A stretch of 64,000 nt of DNA, taken from Virgibacillus aidingensis. Lineage in GTDB: Bacteria; Bacillota; Bacilli; Bacillales; Amphibacillaceae. A model generated the notes under the pieces. That model saw nothing but the letters and a program-made list of their open reading frames with translations. It did no database searches and was not told the DNA's origin. The stretch covers positions 62,001 through 126,000 of the forward strand of contig NZ_WIXN01000003.1 of NCBI RefSeq assembly GCF_010994035.1, given 5' to 3'. Positions 1 to 9,495 of this stretch are shown one piece after another (position 1 is the first letter of the stretch; the number at the start of each line of letters is the position of its first letter). Position numbers and translations under genes: made by a program.

Positions 1-86
1 GTACCGGGTGCAATCCCGATTAATGTATATAACACAGCTCCCCCGATACTGGCAAGAATCATTTGAATAATGATTACTGCATCCAT
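1..86 (-). CDS. TctA-like tricarboxylate transporter permease, N-terminal fragment
   Basis: Only about 28 codons lie in the window; the gene runs off the left edge. The visible N-terminus starts with a hydrophobic helix and reaches a GIAPGT segment resembling the start of TctA-type large permease subunits of tripartite tricarboxylate transporters (known family; my recognition is from the N-terminus only). The ATG overlaps the TGA stop of the upstream small membrane gene (TGATG), so the two are translationally coupled. If correct, it is the large membrane subunit that moves carboxylates with a TctB-like small subunit. Any other polytopic transporter with a similar first helix remains possible. 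Confidence 0.5.
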   Translation of the reverse strand, partial: MDAVIIIQMILASIGGAVLYTLIGIAPG

Positions 87-328
87 CACTCTTCACCTTC
101 CTTCAGCATCGACAATTTTCTTTTGGGTTTAATGAGTATACTCGAAATAATAAACCCGATTACCGCACCGGCAAGACCAAAAATGAGCGGGGGTGTATCT
201 CCGAATGCAAGCAGATAACCGCCAAGTGCAAAACCGATACAAAGTGACATAGCCATAAGTAAATCCTTAATGTTCACATTGTCTTCCCATATTTCAACAT
301 ATTTATCTTTTTGACTGTTTTCTTCCAT
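86..328 (-). CDS. Small two-helix membrane protein, TctB-like position
   Basis: 80 residues with a charged N-terminal tail, two predicted membrane helices (about residues 22-42 and 47-65) and a basic, cytoplasmic-looking C-terminus. A GTAAGGAGTGG ribosome site precedes the ATG. The stop overlaps the start of the downstream large permease gene, so the pair is probably one operon. TctB subunits are usually about 150 residues with four helices, so this is a half-size version or a different small partner. Role by context: small subunit of the carboxylate transporter. No catalytic motifs are seen. Confidence 0.6.
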   Translation of the reverse strand: MEENSQKDKYVEIWEDNVNIKDLLMAMSLCIGFALGGYLLAFGDTPPLIFGLAGAVIGFIISSILIKPKRKLSMLKEGEE

Positions 329-861
329 CTTTACCCACTCCTTACAAAACTGTACTGTCTGCTTTATGCGTGCAATAATTCAAGATCATCTGCTTCAACA
401 CGTTTTGAAATGTATTAATACAAAGAAATTTTCTTTTCATAAGACTGTTCCAATCCGTTTGCGATATACAACTGTGTCTGTATTTTCCGTCGTATCCTTA
501 ATAGGCTTCTCTCTTTGAATTATTCTTTCCAATTACAATGGAAATTGGTATCCGCTAGCCAAAGGCACAGTTCTATCTATTTCCTTCATGCTTCCGCAGT
601 GACAGCATGATTTGTTGCCTTTTTATATTAACCAAGAACTTATTCACTTGGATTATTTTCATTATAGTTACAAAATAAGCGTTAGTAAAACAAGAGCATG
701 TGCGTATAAGTGCTTGTCTCTCCCCTGTTTGTTAATTTTCGTCGAGCATAAGTGCTCTAAGTAATATTGGCAGTCATCTGACTAAAAGAACGCTTGTAAA
801 TGTAAAGTTATTGGGCCATAATGAAGCTAGCCGAAACCGTATTAAAGGAATGAACCCGCCC
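329..861. other. Intergenic region without a recognised gene
   Basis: About 530 AT-rich bases between the divergent transporter operon and the sensor kinase gene. It must hold both promoters, but I see no convincing -35/-10 pair, operator or RNA element. An in-frame TTG at 811 extends the kinase reading frame upward, but it has no ribosome site. Confidence 0.5.
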
Positions 862-3800
862 ATGAACAGCGACAGACCGATAACAAAAACTAAAATCTTT
901 CTCATTATTATGTTCTTTTTCCTCATGCTGACCAGTTTTCGTATCGGCTGGGTGATTTACCATCAAACGCCCGAACACCCTCAGGCTGAACAGGGTGTTA
1001 TTGATTTTACAGATTGGGAGTTTACTGACAATCAGGCAGTTACGCTTGATGGTGAATGGATATTTTATCCGGACCAATTTATTCAACCGGACACGGACAT
1101 CGAAACTGAAGAAAAAAGATATATTTCTGTTCCCGAGGATTGGCGCAGCCTACAAGAAAATGACTCCCCGTATGGTTATGGAACATATGTATTGAAAATC
1201 ATTCTTCCTGACGATAAGCAATCAAACCTGCTGTACGGGGTGAGGATGAAGGAGATTTCAACCGCAGCCAAGGTATACATTGATGGTCAAATAGCTGCTG
1301 AAGCCGGAAACCCTGCTGCATCTGCTGAACAGTCGGAAGGTTTTTATGCTCCATTTGATGCATTGTTTCATCCGGAAAATAATGAAGTTGAACTAATGAT
1401 ACATGTATCAAACTTTGAAACACCTTTACAGGGCGGCATTTCCAATTCCATTCAAATTGGTACCGAAAATGCTATTGCCAAAGAGAGTAATATTTCGGTT
1501 ATACTGCAAATTATTGTAGCAGCGATTTACTTTTTACATAGTGTATATGCATTCAGCATCTATTTTATGGGTAAAGGGAAATATCAAAAAGAAATCCTGT
1601 TTTTTGGCATTATGCTGTTATTACATGGTTTTATGATTTTAATAGATGATGATGTTGCACTCTATTTACCCATTGACTTTATATCACACACTAAACTGAT
1701 GGTATTCTTATCCGTTAGCACATTAGTCAGTCTATTGGTCTTCATTAAACATTTATTTCAGGTTAAATCCCGATTTTATTATATACTTTTACTATTTTAC
1801 GGACTCATCGTCATCAGTAAATTCATTATTCCTTTTCATTATTATAGCTATCTATTAGGAATGCTCATGTTATTTCATATTTTGGCTATTCCGTTTCTAT
1901 TTATCGAAACTGTACGGGCGATTCGAGCAAATGCTTCGGAATCTATTTTTATATTGCTTTTCATTACCAGCTATGCTTCGAACATATTTTGGGGTGGGTT
2001 AATCACGATACAAGTAGTGGATATACCGTACTACCCATTTGATTTTCTTCTTACTATTATTATGATTGCCCTGCTATTATTTAATCGTCACATACAAATG
2101 TCAAAATTGAATGAGCGGCAAACTAAGGAATTGAAGGAAGCAGATAAAAATAAGGATCAATTTCTGGCAAATACATCCCATGAGTTACGCAATCCCTTAC
2201 ACAGTGTCATTAATATTGCACAGACGATTTTAGATGATAAACAAGAGAATTTATCAGCGGAAAATAAGGAAAACCTGAAATTACTGATTAATGTTGGACA
2301 GCGTATGACATTAACACTTAATGATCTGCTGGATATTACACGGCTGCGGGAGCATCGAATTAAGCTGAATCGGGAAAGTATCGATCTGCGTACAATAGCT
2401 CAGGGCGCGCTGGATATGGTTCGTTTTATGACGGTAGAAAAAGAGATGAAATTCCAGTTGGATATTCCTGATTCTTTTCCAAATATGTATGCAGATGAAA
2501 ATCGTCTGATTCAGGTTCTATTTAATTTGCTTCATAACGCTGTTAAATTTACAAACAGCGGGAGCATAACTATATCTGCAGAACATAAAAATAATATGGC
2601 TATTGTTTTCGTAAAGGATACCGGCGTTGGTATGAGTCAGGAAATGCAAGAAAGAATTTTCCGGCCCTACGAACAGGAGGATCCAAGTATAACATCAATA
2701 GGTGGCGGCTTTGGTTTGGGCCTTAATATTTGCAAACAGTTAATTGAACTGCATGGCGGGGATATATTCGTGGATTCAAAGATTGGTAAAGGAACAACAT
2801 TCTTTTTTTCCATCCCACTGTCAATGACTGCTGGTGATGAACCAGAAGCGAAGCCGGAAGCAGCTGCTGCCATTGAAAGGGGAAATACAATTGACTGGCC
2901 AAAAGTTTCCGCACCGTATATGGTTTCCGATAAGGATCCTTCAATCAATGGCGGCAAACCAAAAATATTAGTTGTGGATGACGACCCCGTTAATATAAGA
3001 GTTTTAAGCACCATGCTGTCTTCGAAGTATGAAATCATCAGTGCTGCGAGTGGAGAAAAGGCATTGGAACAGGTTGAGAATGGTGGTCTTGATTTAATCA
3101 TCTCTGATGTAATGATGCCTTACATGTCAGGGTATGAATTGACAAGAATCATCCGAGACAAATTTTCAATTTCCGAGTTGCCTATTTTGCTGCTTACAGC
3201 CCGAAGCCAGCTGGAAGACATAAATACCGGCTTTCTGGCAGGCGCGAATGACTATATAGTAAAACCGGTAGATGCATTGGAATTGAAAGCAAGAGTAAGG
3301 GCATTAACAAATTTAAGGCAATCCATCCAGGAACAGCTTCGTCTAGAAGCGGCCTGGCTGCAATCCCAGATACAACCGCATTTCTTATTTAATACATTAA
3401 ACACGATTGCTTCACTCAGTGAAATTGATACGGAAAGAATGACAAGGCTGCTGAATGAGTTTGGAAATTATTTACGAAGAAGCTTTGATGCAAATAATAC
3501 TGAGTCTCTTATACTGGTTAAGAATGAGTTGGATTTGACCAGATCTTACTTGTATATTGAGCAAGCACGTTTTGGAAATCGATTAAAAATTAAATGGGAA
3601 ATAAAAGAAGAACTGGACTTCTATATTCCGCCATTAACGATCCAGCCGCTTGTGGAAAATGCGGTCAGACATGGCGTGCTTAAACAACTTAATGGAGGAA
3701 CAGTAACACTGCGGATTACGGAGCACGATTTTCACTTTAGAATTGAAATTCTGGATGAAGGGGTAGGTATGGATCAGGATAAGATTCATGAACTTCTGGA

Positions 3801-3936
3801 CGAACAGCCACATCATCTAAATGGGATAGGTGTAGCAAATACCAACAAACGGCTTAAAAAACTTTATGGCAAGGGGCTGCAGATTGAAAGCAAGCCGGGT
3901 ATTGGTTCCGCAGTGTGGTTTCAGGTGCCGAAATGA
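862..3936 (+). CDS. Hybrid membrane sensor kinase with HisKA and LytS-type kinase modules
   Basis: About 1024 residues. After an N-terminal helix comes an extracellular beta-rich domain (about 45-200), then a seven-helix 7TMR-DISM-type membrane region (about 210-410). A HisKA box follows with phospho-acceptor His near residue 440 (SHELRNP), an HATPase with GVGM and GLGL boxes, and a receiver with Asp near 749 (SDVMMP) and a KP motif. The last module is a second, LytS/YehU-type kinase (QIQPHFLFNTL, His near 840) with its own HATPase (VENAVRHG). No DNA-binding domain is present, so the signal must leave through a separate regulator, plausibly the SARP-type one at 9496. Start: AAAGGA at 844-849 fits ATG 862 best; ATG 850 abuts that site and TTG 811 has none. 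Confidence 0.88.
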   Translation: MNSDRPITKTKIFLIIMFFFLMLTSFRIGWVIYHQTPEHPQAEQGVIDFTDWEFTDNQAVTLDGEWIFYPDQFIQPDTDIETEEKRYISVPEDWRSLQENDSPYGYGTYVLKIILPDDKQSNLLYGVRMKEISTAAKVYIDGQIAAEAGNPAASAEQSEGFYAPFDALFHPENNEVELMIHVSNFETPLQGGISNSIQIGTENAIAKESNISVILQIIVAAIYFLHSVYAFSIYFMGKGKYQKEILFFGIMLLLHGFMILIDDDVALYLPIDFISHTKLMVFLSVSTLVSLLVFIKHLFQVKSRFYYILLLFYGLIVISKFIIPFHYYSYLLGMLMLFHILAIPFLFIETVRAIRANASESIFILLFITSYASNIFWGGLITIQVVDIPYYPFDFLLTIIMIALLLFNRHIQMSKLNERQTKELKEADKNKDQFLANTSHELRNPLHSVINIAQTILDDKQENLSAENKENLKLLINVGQRMTLTLNDLLDITRLREHRIKLNRESIDLRTIAQGALDMVRFMTVEKEMKFQLDIPDSFPNMYADENRLIQVLFNLLHNAVKFTNSGSITISAEHKNNMAIVFVKDTGVGMSQEMQERIFRPYEQEDPSITSIGGGFGLGLNICKQLIELHGGDIFVDSKIGKGTTFFFSIPLSMTAGDEPEAKPEAAAAIERGNTIDWPKVSAPYMVSDKDPSINGGKPKILVVDDDPVNIRVLSTMLSSKYEIISAASGEKALEQVENGGLDLIISDVMMPYMSGYELTRIIRDKFSISELPILLLTARSQLEDINTGFLAGANDYIVKPVDALELKARVRALTNLRQSIQEQLRLEAAWLQSQIQPHFLFNTLNTIASLSEIDTERMTRLLNEFGNYLRRSFDANNTESLILVKNELDLTRSYLYIEQARFGNRLKIKWEIKEELDFYIPPLTIQPLVENAVRHGVLKQLNGGTVTLRITEHDFHFRIEILDEGVGMDQDKIHELLDEQPHHLNGIGVANTNKRLKKLYGKGLQIESKPGIGSAVWFQVPK

Positions 3937-4035
3937 GGGTGCCTGCATGTCACTACCCGCAATTATTTCGCCGGTAACATGAAGGATTAATATAACACTA
4001 ATATTGAATTATCAATGCTATTGCAATAATGTGTT

Positions 4036-4080
4036 AAAAAGCTGCCATATACATTTATAAATAATACATGGCAGCTTTTT
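4036..4080. terminator. Bidirectional terminator between kinase and adhesin genes
   Basis: Perfect 13-bp stem (AAAAAGCTGCCAT with ATGGCAGCTTTTT). It has a T run on the right for the kinase transcript and an A run on the left, which serves the convergent adhesin transcript. Confidence 0.85.
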
Positions 4081-4113
4081 TAAATTCATTCCTTTTGTTG
4101 GGGCCGTTTCGGA

Positions 4114-7100
4114 TTAAACTGTCCTTCTATTACGATAAACCAGTGTAAGCATTAATCCAATGATTAACAACCCTGCACCAATTAGGATAACATTAAAGAT
4201 ATTTGTTGATGTATCCGGGAGACGATCGTCTTTATCACCTTTGCCGCCTGAAATTATATCTTTTTTGTCAGTATTGCCAGGTGTGTCTTTTGGTTTCGGT
4301 GTTATTACATCTTCTTCAGGTATGCGTGTGTTTGTAATGTCATAACCGTTAATCGCCGTTTCGTAACCTTCCACATCATGTTCGTGAATCGTGTAGGTAT
4401 AAGCAACCCCGTTTTCATCAAATGCCGGTAAATCCGTGAAGCTATATTTCCAATCATCTGCTGCTGTTACTTCGACTGTGGCGATAACTTCTCCGTCTTG
4501 CAATAGGTCAACTGTTATCGATTTTGGACGAGCCTCAGCACCATCATCCAGCCACGTTTTTGTAATTTCAATTGTTTTTACTTCCGTACGTGTATTGGTA
4601 ATCTCGTAACCATCAACTTCTGCTGCATAACCATGTACATCATTTTCCGTGACAGTGTACTCATATTCCTTACCTTCCTCATCAAACTGAGGTAAATTTG
4701 TGATGGTTAGTTCCCAAGCATTTTCATTGGTTATTTCATATTCTTTATAAAAATTCCCGTTTTGAAGTAAATTAATTGTTATTGATTCTGGACGGTCATT
4801 TTGATCTTCGTCTTTCCAGAATTTGGCCACCTTTACTTCAGTTGTTCCCACACGCACGTTAGTAATATCGTTACCTTTGATTGATTTTTCATAGCCATCT
4901 ACTTCTGTCTCATCAACCGTATAGGTAATCTCATTTCCTTCTTTATCGTATTTCGGTAAATCTGTGAAAGTGTAGTTCCAATCATCATTTGCTGTAATCT
5001 CTTTTTCCTGTACAACTGTCCCGCCATTTTTCACTTGCACTGTTATAACTTCCGGCCGGTCTTCCGAGTTATCATCCAGCCATGTTTTTGTACCGGAAAG
5101 TTCAGTTGTTTCTTGCGTGTTCGTAATTGTATAACCTTCCACTGCAGATGTATAGCCTGCTACATTTTCCTCTTCAATTGTGTACTCAATCTCATTTCCG
5201 GCTTCGTCATATTTAGGCAAGTCCGTGAAGGTAAACGTCCATTCTCCTTCACTATTCATCTCTACTGCCTGGGTATCCTGTATTTCATTTTCGGCAAGTA
5301 CATTAACTACTATGGAGTCCGGACGATACTGATCATCTACTTCAACCCAGTGCTTTTCCCCTGAAATATCTACTGTTTGTATGTTTATTAAATCAAATCC
5401 ATCCTTTTGAGAAACATAGCCATCAACTTCCACTTCTTCGATGGTATACTCAATTTCCACACCATTGTCGTCATACTTATCCAAGTTTGTAAAACTATAT
5501 GCCCAATCTGTATTTACCGAGACCTCTGCTTCGTCTGCTTTCTCACCATTTGCCAGCAATTCAACTGTTATTGCAGGAGGCAGAATGACACCTTCATCCG
5601 TAATCCAGGTTTTCTGACCGGTAACTTCTGTAATTGCTTCATTAGCAACTTCAATTGTAGTCGTTTCATCTATATCGACGGTTATATTATCTATTTCTTC
5701 TGTTATTCTATAACCGTTTGGAGCTGTTATCTCTTCCACAGTATATTCACCAAATGGAACATCTTGTGAAACTGTTCCTTCCTCATCGGTCGCAAGTGTG
5801 TAAGTTTGACCTGTTACAAGATTCGTAATCTCAAATACTGCTCCTTCTAATTTTTCACCTGTTACTGCATCAACCTTTTCAATTACTGCTGTTCCTGTTT
5901 GGCGTTCATTTTCAATTTTTATTGTTTGAATGTTTTCAGGTGTATCAGATGACAGCTTAATTTCCTGAGTTTCTTCCCCTGAATACCCGTCCGGGATAAC
6001 CTCTTCTAAGGTGTATACACCATACTGCAGTCCAGTCCAATGAATCTTACCTTCTTCATTTGTTGTACCTTCTCGTACGACAATATCTTGATTACCTACA
6101 GTTCTTATTAAGGTGAAAGCTATGTCTTCCAGTGGTCTATCGGTATCTGTTTCTACCTTTTCTAGAACAAGCCCGGCAGTAGTCCCTTCACCAGACCCGC
6201 CACCTGTACTGATTCTTACTTCAACTGTTTCCTCCGATTCCGTAGTCCCTGTAATTATTTCATCAACTGATTCAATAACTGCCTCATTACTTATATGCTC
6301 TGTTTTATCAGCTAAAATATAAGAAGAATAAGTTACAGTGTACGTATCTGTGATTTCACCGGGAAACGTTACAGAGAATGCATTCCCGTTTAATTCTACT
6401 TCATAATCTTCCCCTTCAACTAATACATCATCAGAATCCGCTTTGGTTACTTTTATCGAATCTTCTAATAAGATTTGCAGTGTTCCATCACCAAGATCAT
6501 CTTTAACTGTTACGTCAGTCAGACTGGACTTCGATTGATTGACAGTAAGCTCCCAATCAATGGTCCACTCATCTATGTTATGGAACCCATTTTTCCCTAA
6601 AAATTCCCCTTGATTCGATAATGTTGCATTTGCAGATAGATTATGCGTTTCACCTTCACGCGGTTTAAATTGTGCTGTGTTTTCATATATTTCATCACTA
6701 TTATAGATACCATCTTTATCTTTGGTCACAAACACAACACGATAACTTTGATCTATGTTATTAAAATCAATATTTATTTCATTTTCAGTCACATCCACCT
6801 CAAATTTGTCAACTTCATTTTCTTCAACAAGAATTTCCCCGTCCCGGGTTATGGTAGTTGGATAAATTTTCACAGAGCCATCAACTAATGATTGGTTAAC
6901 TGCAATTTCATCAACTAACTGTGCATTATCCAAATTTAACTGGTTGTAGTTAATGTCTACCATCCATGTAATTTCTTTTGTTTCATTATTTACTGAGCTG
7001 TTTTTTGCACCATTACTTTTTGTCTCTTCGTTCGGGTCTACGCTGTCGCCAATATCAAGTTCATACTTATTATTATCCGCAGTTGTGTATGAGAGATGAA

Positions 7101-9324
7101 CCCCATTCGTGAAATTTGGTTTTTCATCTGTACCGCCAAAGTCATACGTGAATTTTGTTTGGTATGTTATTGTATACGGCTTATCAATATCCCCAAAATC
7201 AATTATAAATCCTTCCCCATCAGGAATTCCTTCCGGGTTTAGATTAATATCAGCATCAGTTGCCTCAGGAACAATCTCAATGGAGTCATCAACCAGTTTC
7301 TGACCCGTTCCGGAAAAATCATCTGTCAAAATAAAACCATTAAGGTTTTGACTATCTCCATTTACTGTAATCGTCCAGTCAATAGTTTTGTCTTCATAGT
7401 TAATGCCGCTATTCGATTTAGCACCAACCTGCTGAACAACATCCTGACTACTCGTTGCCGATTTACCATCGATTCCTACGATGTTGGAAATAGTACCGTC
7501 ATCTGTAATATAAGCGCCTTCTTTTGCTGCTGTCTTATATTTAATGACAAATGCTTTATTTGTAGCTTCTCTCAATGTAAATGTAACATTGTTTCCGCTT
7601 ATTGAAATATCGAATAAATCTTTTGCATCTTGTGTTTCATCTGCTTCGCCATTATTATCAAAGCTGTCAACTTGCTGAACGTCGATATTGTCTAAAGAGA
7701 TTTCAAATACATCTTCTACTTCTTCATCACCAACCGTAAAAGTAAATTCATCGACAATCTCAGTCCCGGCACTCAATTCTTTTTCAGTAAAATTCGCATT
7801 TACTTCCCATTCTACTGAGCGATCAGTTTTATTAAAAGCAGTGGATGTTTTTACAAGAGATTCTGGTCTTTCAACAGCCACTGATGCTCCAGATTGTACT
7901 TGATTTTTGCCGTCTGAATTTAAATACGCCGTATTTTGATAAGTCGTCCAGCCCTCTGTATCTTTTTCTGCTTCTTTCATTTTTGTTCTGAATGTAAGCT
8001 GATATGCTTTGTTCGTGTTGCCCAATTCGAGTTTAAGTTCCTCCTCAGTCGATTCATCCGAAAAGGAGACTTCTCCATCTAATATTTCTATAACTTCCCC
8101 CTGCAGATTTACTTCCGCCTCTTTTAAATCAATGGAATCTACAACCAATTCCTGACCTTCCAGGATAGGGTCATTAACAACTGCATTTTCCAGCGATTCT
8201 CTTGTTGTATTAACAACGACTGTCCACTCAATTTCTTCAGTATTAAAGCTACCGCCAACCGGCTGTCCATTCTTCTGTATTGCCTGACCATTTACAGGTT
8301 TGATGTCGATTGTGAACCTTTCAATAACATCCTCATTCATAGTAAACGCTAATTCTTCTGTTGTTGACTTGATTGTTTGTTCATTTAATTCTGTGTCAAC
8401 CCAAAACGTACCCTTTACGACAGATTCATTTTCTATTCTGTCACCAAATGTAAAAGTAACTTCACCATCTGTTGTCACATGATACGTTCCAAATCCATCT
8501 AAATCACCGGTTAATTCGTTATAAATATTTAATTGTTCCGGGAGCTGAAATATAAAAGTATCCCCAGCCAGATATTCATGACCATTTGGTAAAGACCAGT
8601 CTAATTCCAGCCTTAAATCTTCATCAAGTTCAAGCAAATCTCCTTCCTCATATTCCGTGCCATCATCTCTAATTAATTTTATTCCATCAATAATATTCTC
8701 TGTGATTTGCTGTGAGTCGCGATCCCCGGCAAATAAATTATGTTCAGCTTTATCTTCTGCTGCCTCTTGATCAGCAGTCTCTGTCTCTGCTTCCATTCCG
8801 CCCGTTTCCTTGTTTGCAGACTCAGCATTATCTTCCTCTTCTGAAGTATCTGTCCCTGATTCTGACCCTTTTTCCTCAGACGGAATCTTTTCATCCCCTG
8901 GAGATTTGGCTTGTATTATAATAGAACCTTCTGCATCTGCATGGTCTTGTATTTTCTCATTAAAAGTTACTGTTAACACTCCATCTGTTGCAGTTTGGTA
9001 AGTCCCCACCTCCGTTTCATCATATATTAATACACCGTACTGTTCTTCTTCCATATGTAGTTCATTCGGAAGAAACATTGAATCTGTGCTTCCTTCCTCA
9101 ACTTCTGCATGCGAAATTGACCAATCAATATGCACATGCACTGCTGATTCACCGTCTACTTCGTCAATATTTATTGCTTTTCCATCTTCATTTGTGAATG
9201 ATATTCCAGTGAAAACACTTTGCCCGGATCCTTCTGCACTTATTGGCGAAGGTAAAATAAAGTTACTGGACATGGTCTGGAAGATCAGCATAAATATTAA
9301 CAGAATGCTTAATCTTTTATTCAA
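4114..9324 (-). CDS. Giant LPXTG-type collagen-binding-like adhesin with Cna-B repeats
   Basis: 1736 residues, exported and probably sortase-anchored. A signal peptide (about 1-30) is followed by a collagen-binding-like domain, an acidic low-complexity linker (about 145-195) and several more collagen-binding-like modules with recurring W(T/E)(I/V)xVN strands (about 210-1060). Two SpaA-like prealbumin folds follow (about 1065-1245), then five Cna-B repeats (about 1245-1667; each has KTWxDD-like, RPxxI and F(T)DLPxYD signatures), a proline/lysine spacer, the sorting motif LPDTS (1702-1706), a hydrophobic helix and an RNRR tail. LPDTS resembles substrates of Bacillus sortase D. Cna-B and SpaA domains usually carry isopeptide bonds and form a stalk (known). 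Start is TTG at 9324 with AAAGGAG nine bases upstream. No sortase gene is in the window. Ligand is unknown; collagen is only a family-based guess. Confidence 0.92.
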   Translation of the reverse strand: MNKRLSILLIFMLIFQTMSSNFILPSPISAEGSGQSVFTGISFTNEDGKAINIDEVDGESAVHVHIDWSISHAEVEEGSTDSMFLPNELHMEEEQYGVLIYDETEVGTYQTATDGVLTVTFNEKIQDHADAEGSIIIQAKSPGDEKIPSEEKGSESGTDTSEEEDNAESANKETGGMEAETETADQEAAEDKAEHNLFAGDRDSQQITENIIDGIKLIRDDGTEYEEGDLLELDEDLRLELDWSLPNGHEYLAGDTFIFQLPEQLNIYNELTGDLDGFGTYHVTTDGEVTFTFGDRIENESVVKGTFWVDTELNEQTIKSTTEELAFTMNEDVIERFTIDIKPVNGQAIQKNGQPVGGSFNTEEIEWTVVVNTTRESLENAVVNDPILEGQELVVDSIDLKEAEVNLQGEVIEILDGEVSFSDESTEEELKLELGNTNKAYQLTFRTKMKEAEKDTEGWTTYQNTAYLNSDGKNQVQSGASVAVERPESLVKTSTAFNKTDRSVEWEVNANFTEKELSAGTEIVDEFTFTVGDEEVEDVFEISLDNIDVQQVDSFDNNGEADETQDAKDLFDISISGNNVTFTLREATNKAFVIKYKTAAKEGAYITDDGTISNIVGIDGKSATSSQDVVQQVGAKSNSGINYEDKTIDWTITVNGDSQNLNGFILTDDFSGTGQKLVDDSIEIVPEATDADINLNPEGIPDGEGFIIDFGDIDKPYTITYQTKFTYDFGGTDEKPNFTNGVHLSYTTADNNKYELDIGDSVDPNEETKSNGAKNSSVNNETKEITWMVDINYNQLNLDNAQLVDEIAVNQSLVDGSVKIYPTTITRDGEILVEENEVDKFEVDVTENEINIDFNNIDQSYRVVFVTKDKDGIYNSDEIYENTAQFKPREGETHNLSANATLSNQGEFLGKNGFHNIDEWTIDWELTVNQSKSSLTDVTVKDDLGDGTLQILLEDSIKVTKADSDDVLVEGEDYEVELNGNAFSVTFPGEITDTYTVTYSSYILADKTEHISNEAVIESVDEIITGTTESEETVEVRISTGGGSGEGTTAGLVLEKVETDTDRPLEDIAFTLIRTVGNQDIVVREGTTNEEGKIHWTGLQYGVYTLEEVIPDGYSGEETQEIKLSSDTPENIQTIKIENERQTGTAVIEKVDAVTGEKLEGAVFEITNLVTGQTYTLATDEEGTVSQDVPFGEYTVEEITAPNGYRITEEIDNITVDIDETTTIEVANEAITEVTGQKTWITDEGVILPPAITVELLANGEKADEAEVSVNTDWAYSFTNLDKYDDNGVEIEYTIEEVEVDGYVSQKDGFDLINIQTVDISGEKHWVEVDDQYRPDSIVVNVLAENEIQDTQAVEMNSEGEWTFTFTDLPKYDEAGNEIEYTIEEENVAGYTSAVEGYTITNTQETTELSGTKTWLDDNSEDRPEVITVQVKNGGTVVQEKEITANDDWNYTFTDLPKYDKEGNEITYTVDETEVDGYEKSIKGNDITNVRVGTTEVKVAKFWKDEDQNDRPESITINLLQNGNFYKEYEITNENAWELTITNLPQFDEEGKEYEYTVTENDVHGYAAEVDGYEITNTRTEVKTIEITKTWLDDGAEARPKSITVDLLQDGEVIATVEVTAADDWKYSFTDLPAFDENGVAYTYTIHEHDVEGYETAINGYDITNTRIPEEDVITPKPKDTPGNTDKKDIISGGKGDKDDRLPDTSTNIFNVILIGAGLLIIGLMLTLVYRNRRTV

Positions 9325-9371
9325 TTCATCATACTCCTTTCGTTAATGAATACCGGGTGTACCAAGTGACC

Positions 9372-9407
9372 ATTATATAAGGTAACACTCTACAAAATAT
9401 CTACAAA
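9372..9407 (-). promoter_or_regulatory. Adhesin promoter with SARP-type 11-bp direct repeat
   Basis: Read on the minus strand: TTTGTAGATAT followed directly by TTTGTAGAGTG (9407-9386), then 8 bases, then TATAAT (9377-9372). Two direct repeats on an 11-bp period whose downstream copy ends 8 bp before the -10 box is the geometry known for SARP activators. There is no good -35 box, as expected of an activator-dependent promoter. The predicted transcript start is about 40 bases before the TTG codon. Binding by the neighbouring regulator is inference. Confidence 0.6.
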
Positions 9408-9434
9408 CATATTAATAATAGGAAATAAGTATTG

Positions 9435-9440
9435 TATAAT
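9435..9440 (+). promoter_or_regulatory. -10 box of the response regulator gene
   Basis: TATAAT preceded by TTG, about 56 bases before the GTG start at 9496. The candidate -35 (TTAATA) is weak. The reading frame can be extended upstream into this promoter, which argues against any start before 9496. Confidence 0.4.
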
Positions 9441-9495
9441 GAAGATATGCAACATAAAGTCAATAAGAGAAGACTTTATTAAAAGGGGGATATTT

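Noticed and set aside
811-861. Longer start (TTG 811) for the hybrid sensor kinase
   Set aside because: No ribosome site before it; the only good site lies at 844-849 and fits ATG 862.
4160-9346. Many plus-strand reading frames opposite the adhesin gene
   Set aside because: They are antisense shadows of a low-complexity coding strand; they lack ribosome sites and known domains.
9439-9495. ATG 9439 as start of the response regulator
   Set aside because: It overlaps the TATAAT box; GTG 9496 has a strong ribosome site and begins the receiver fold directly.
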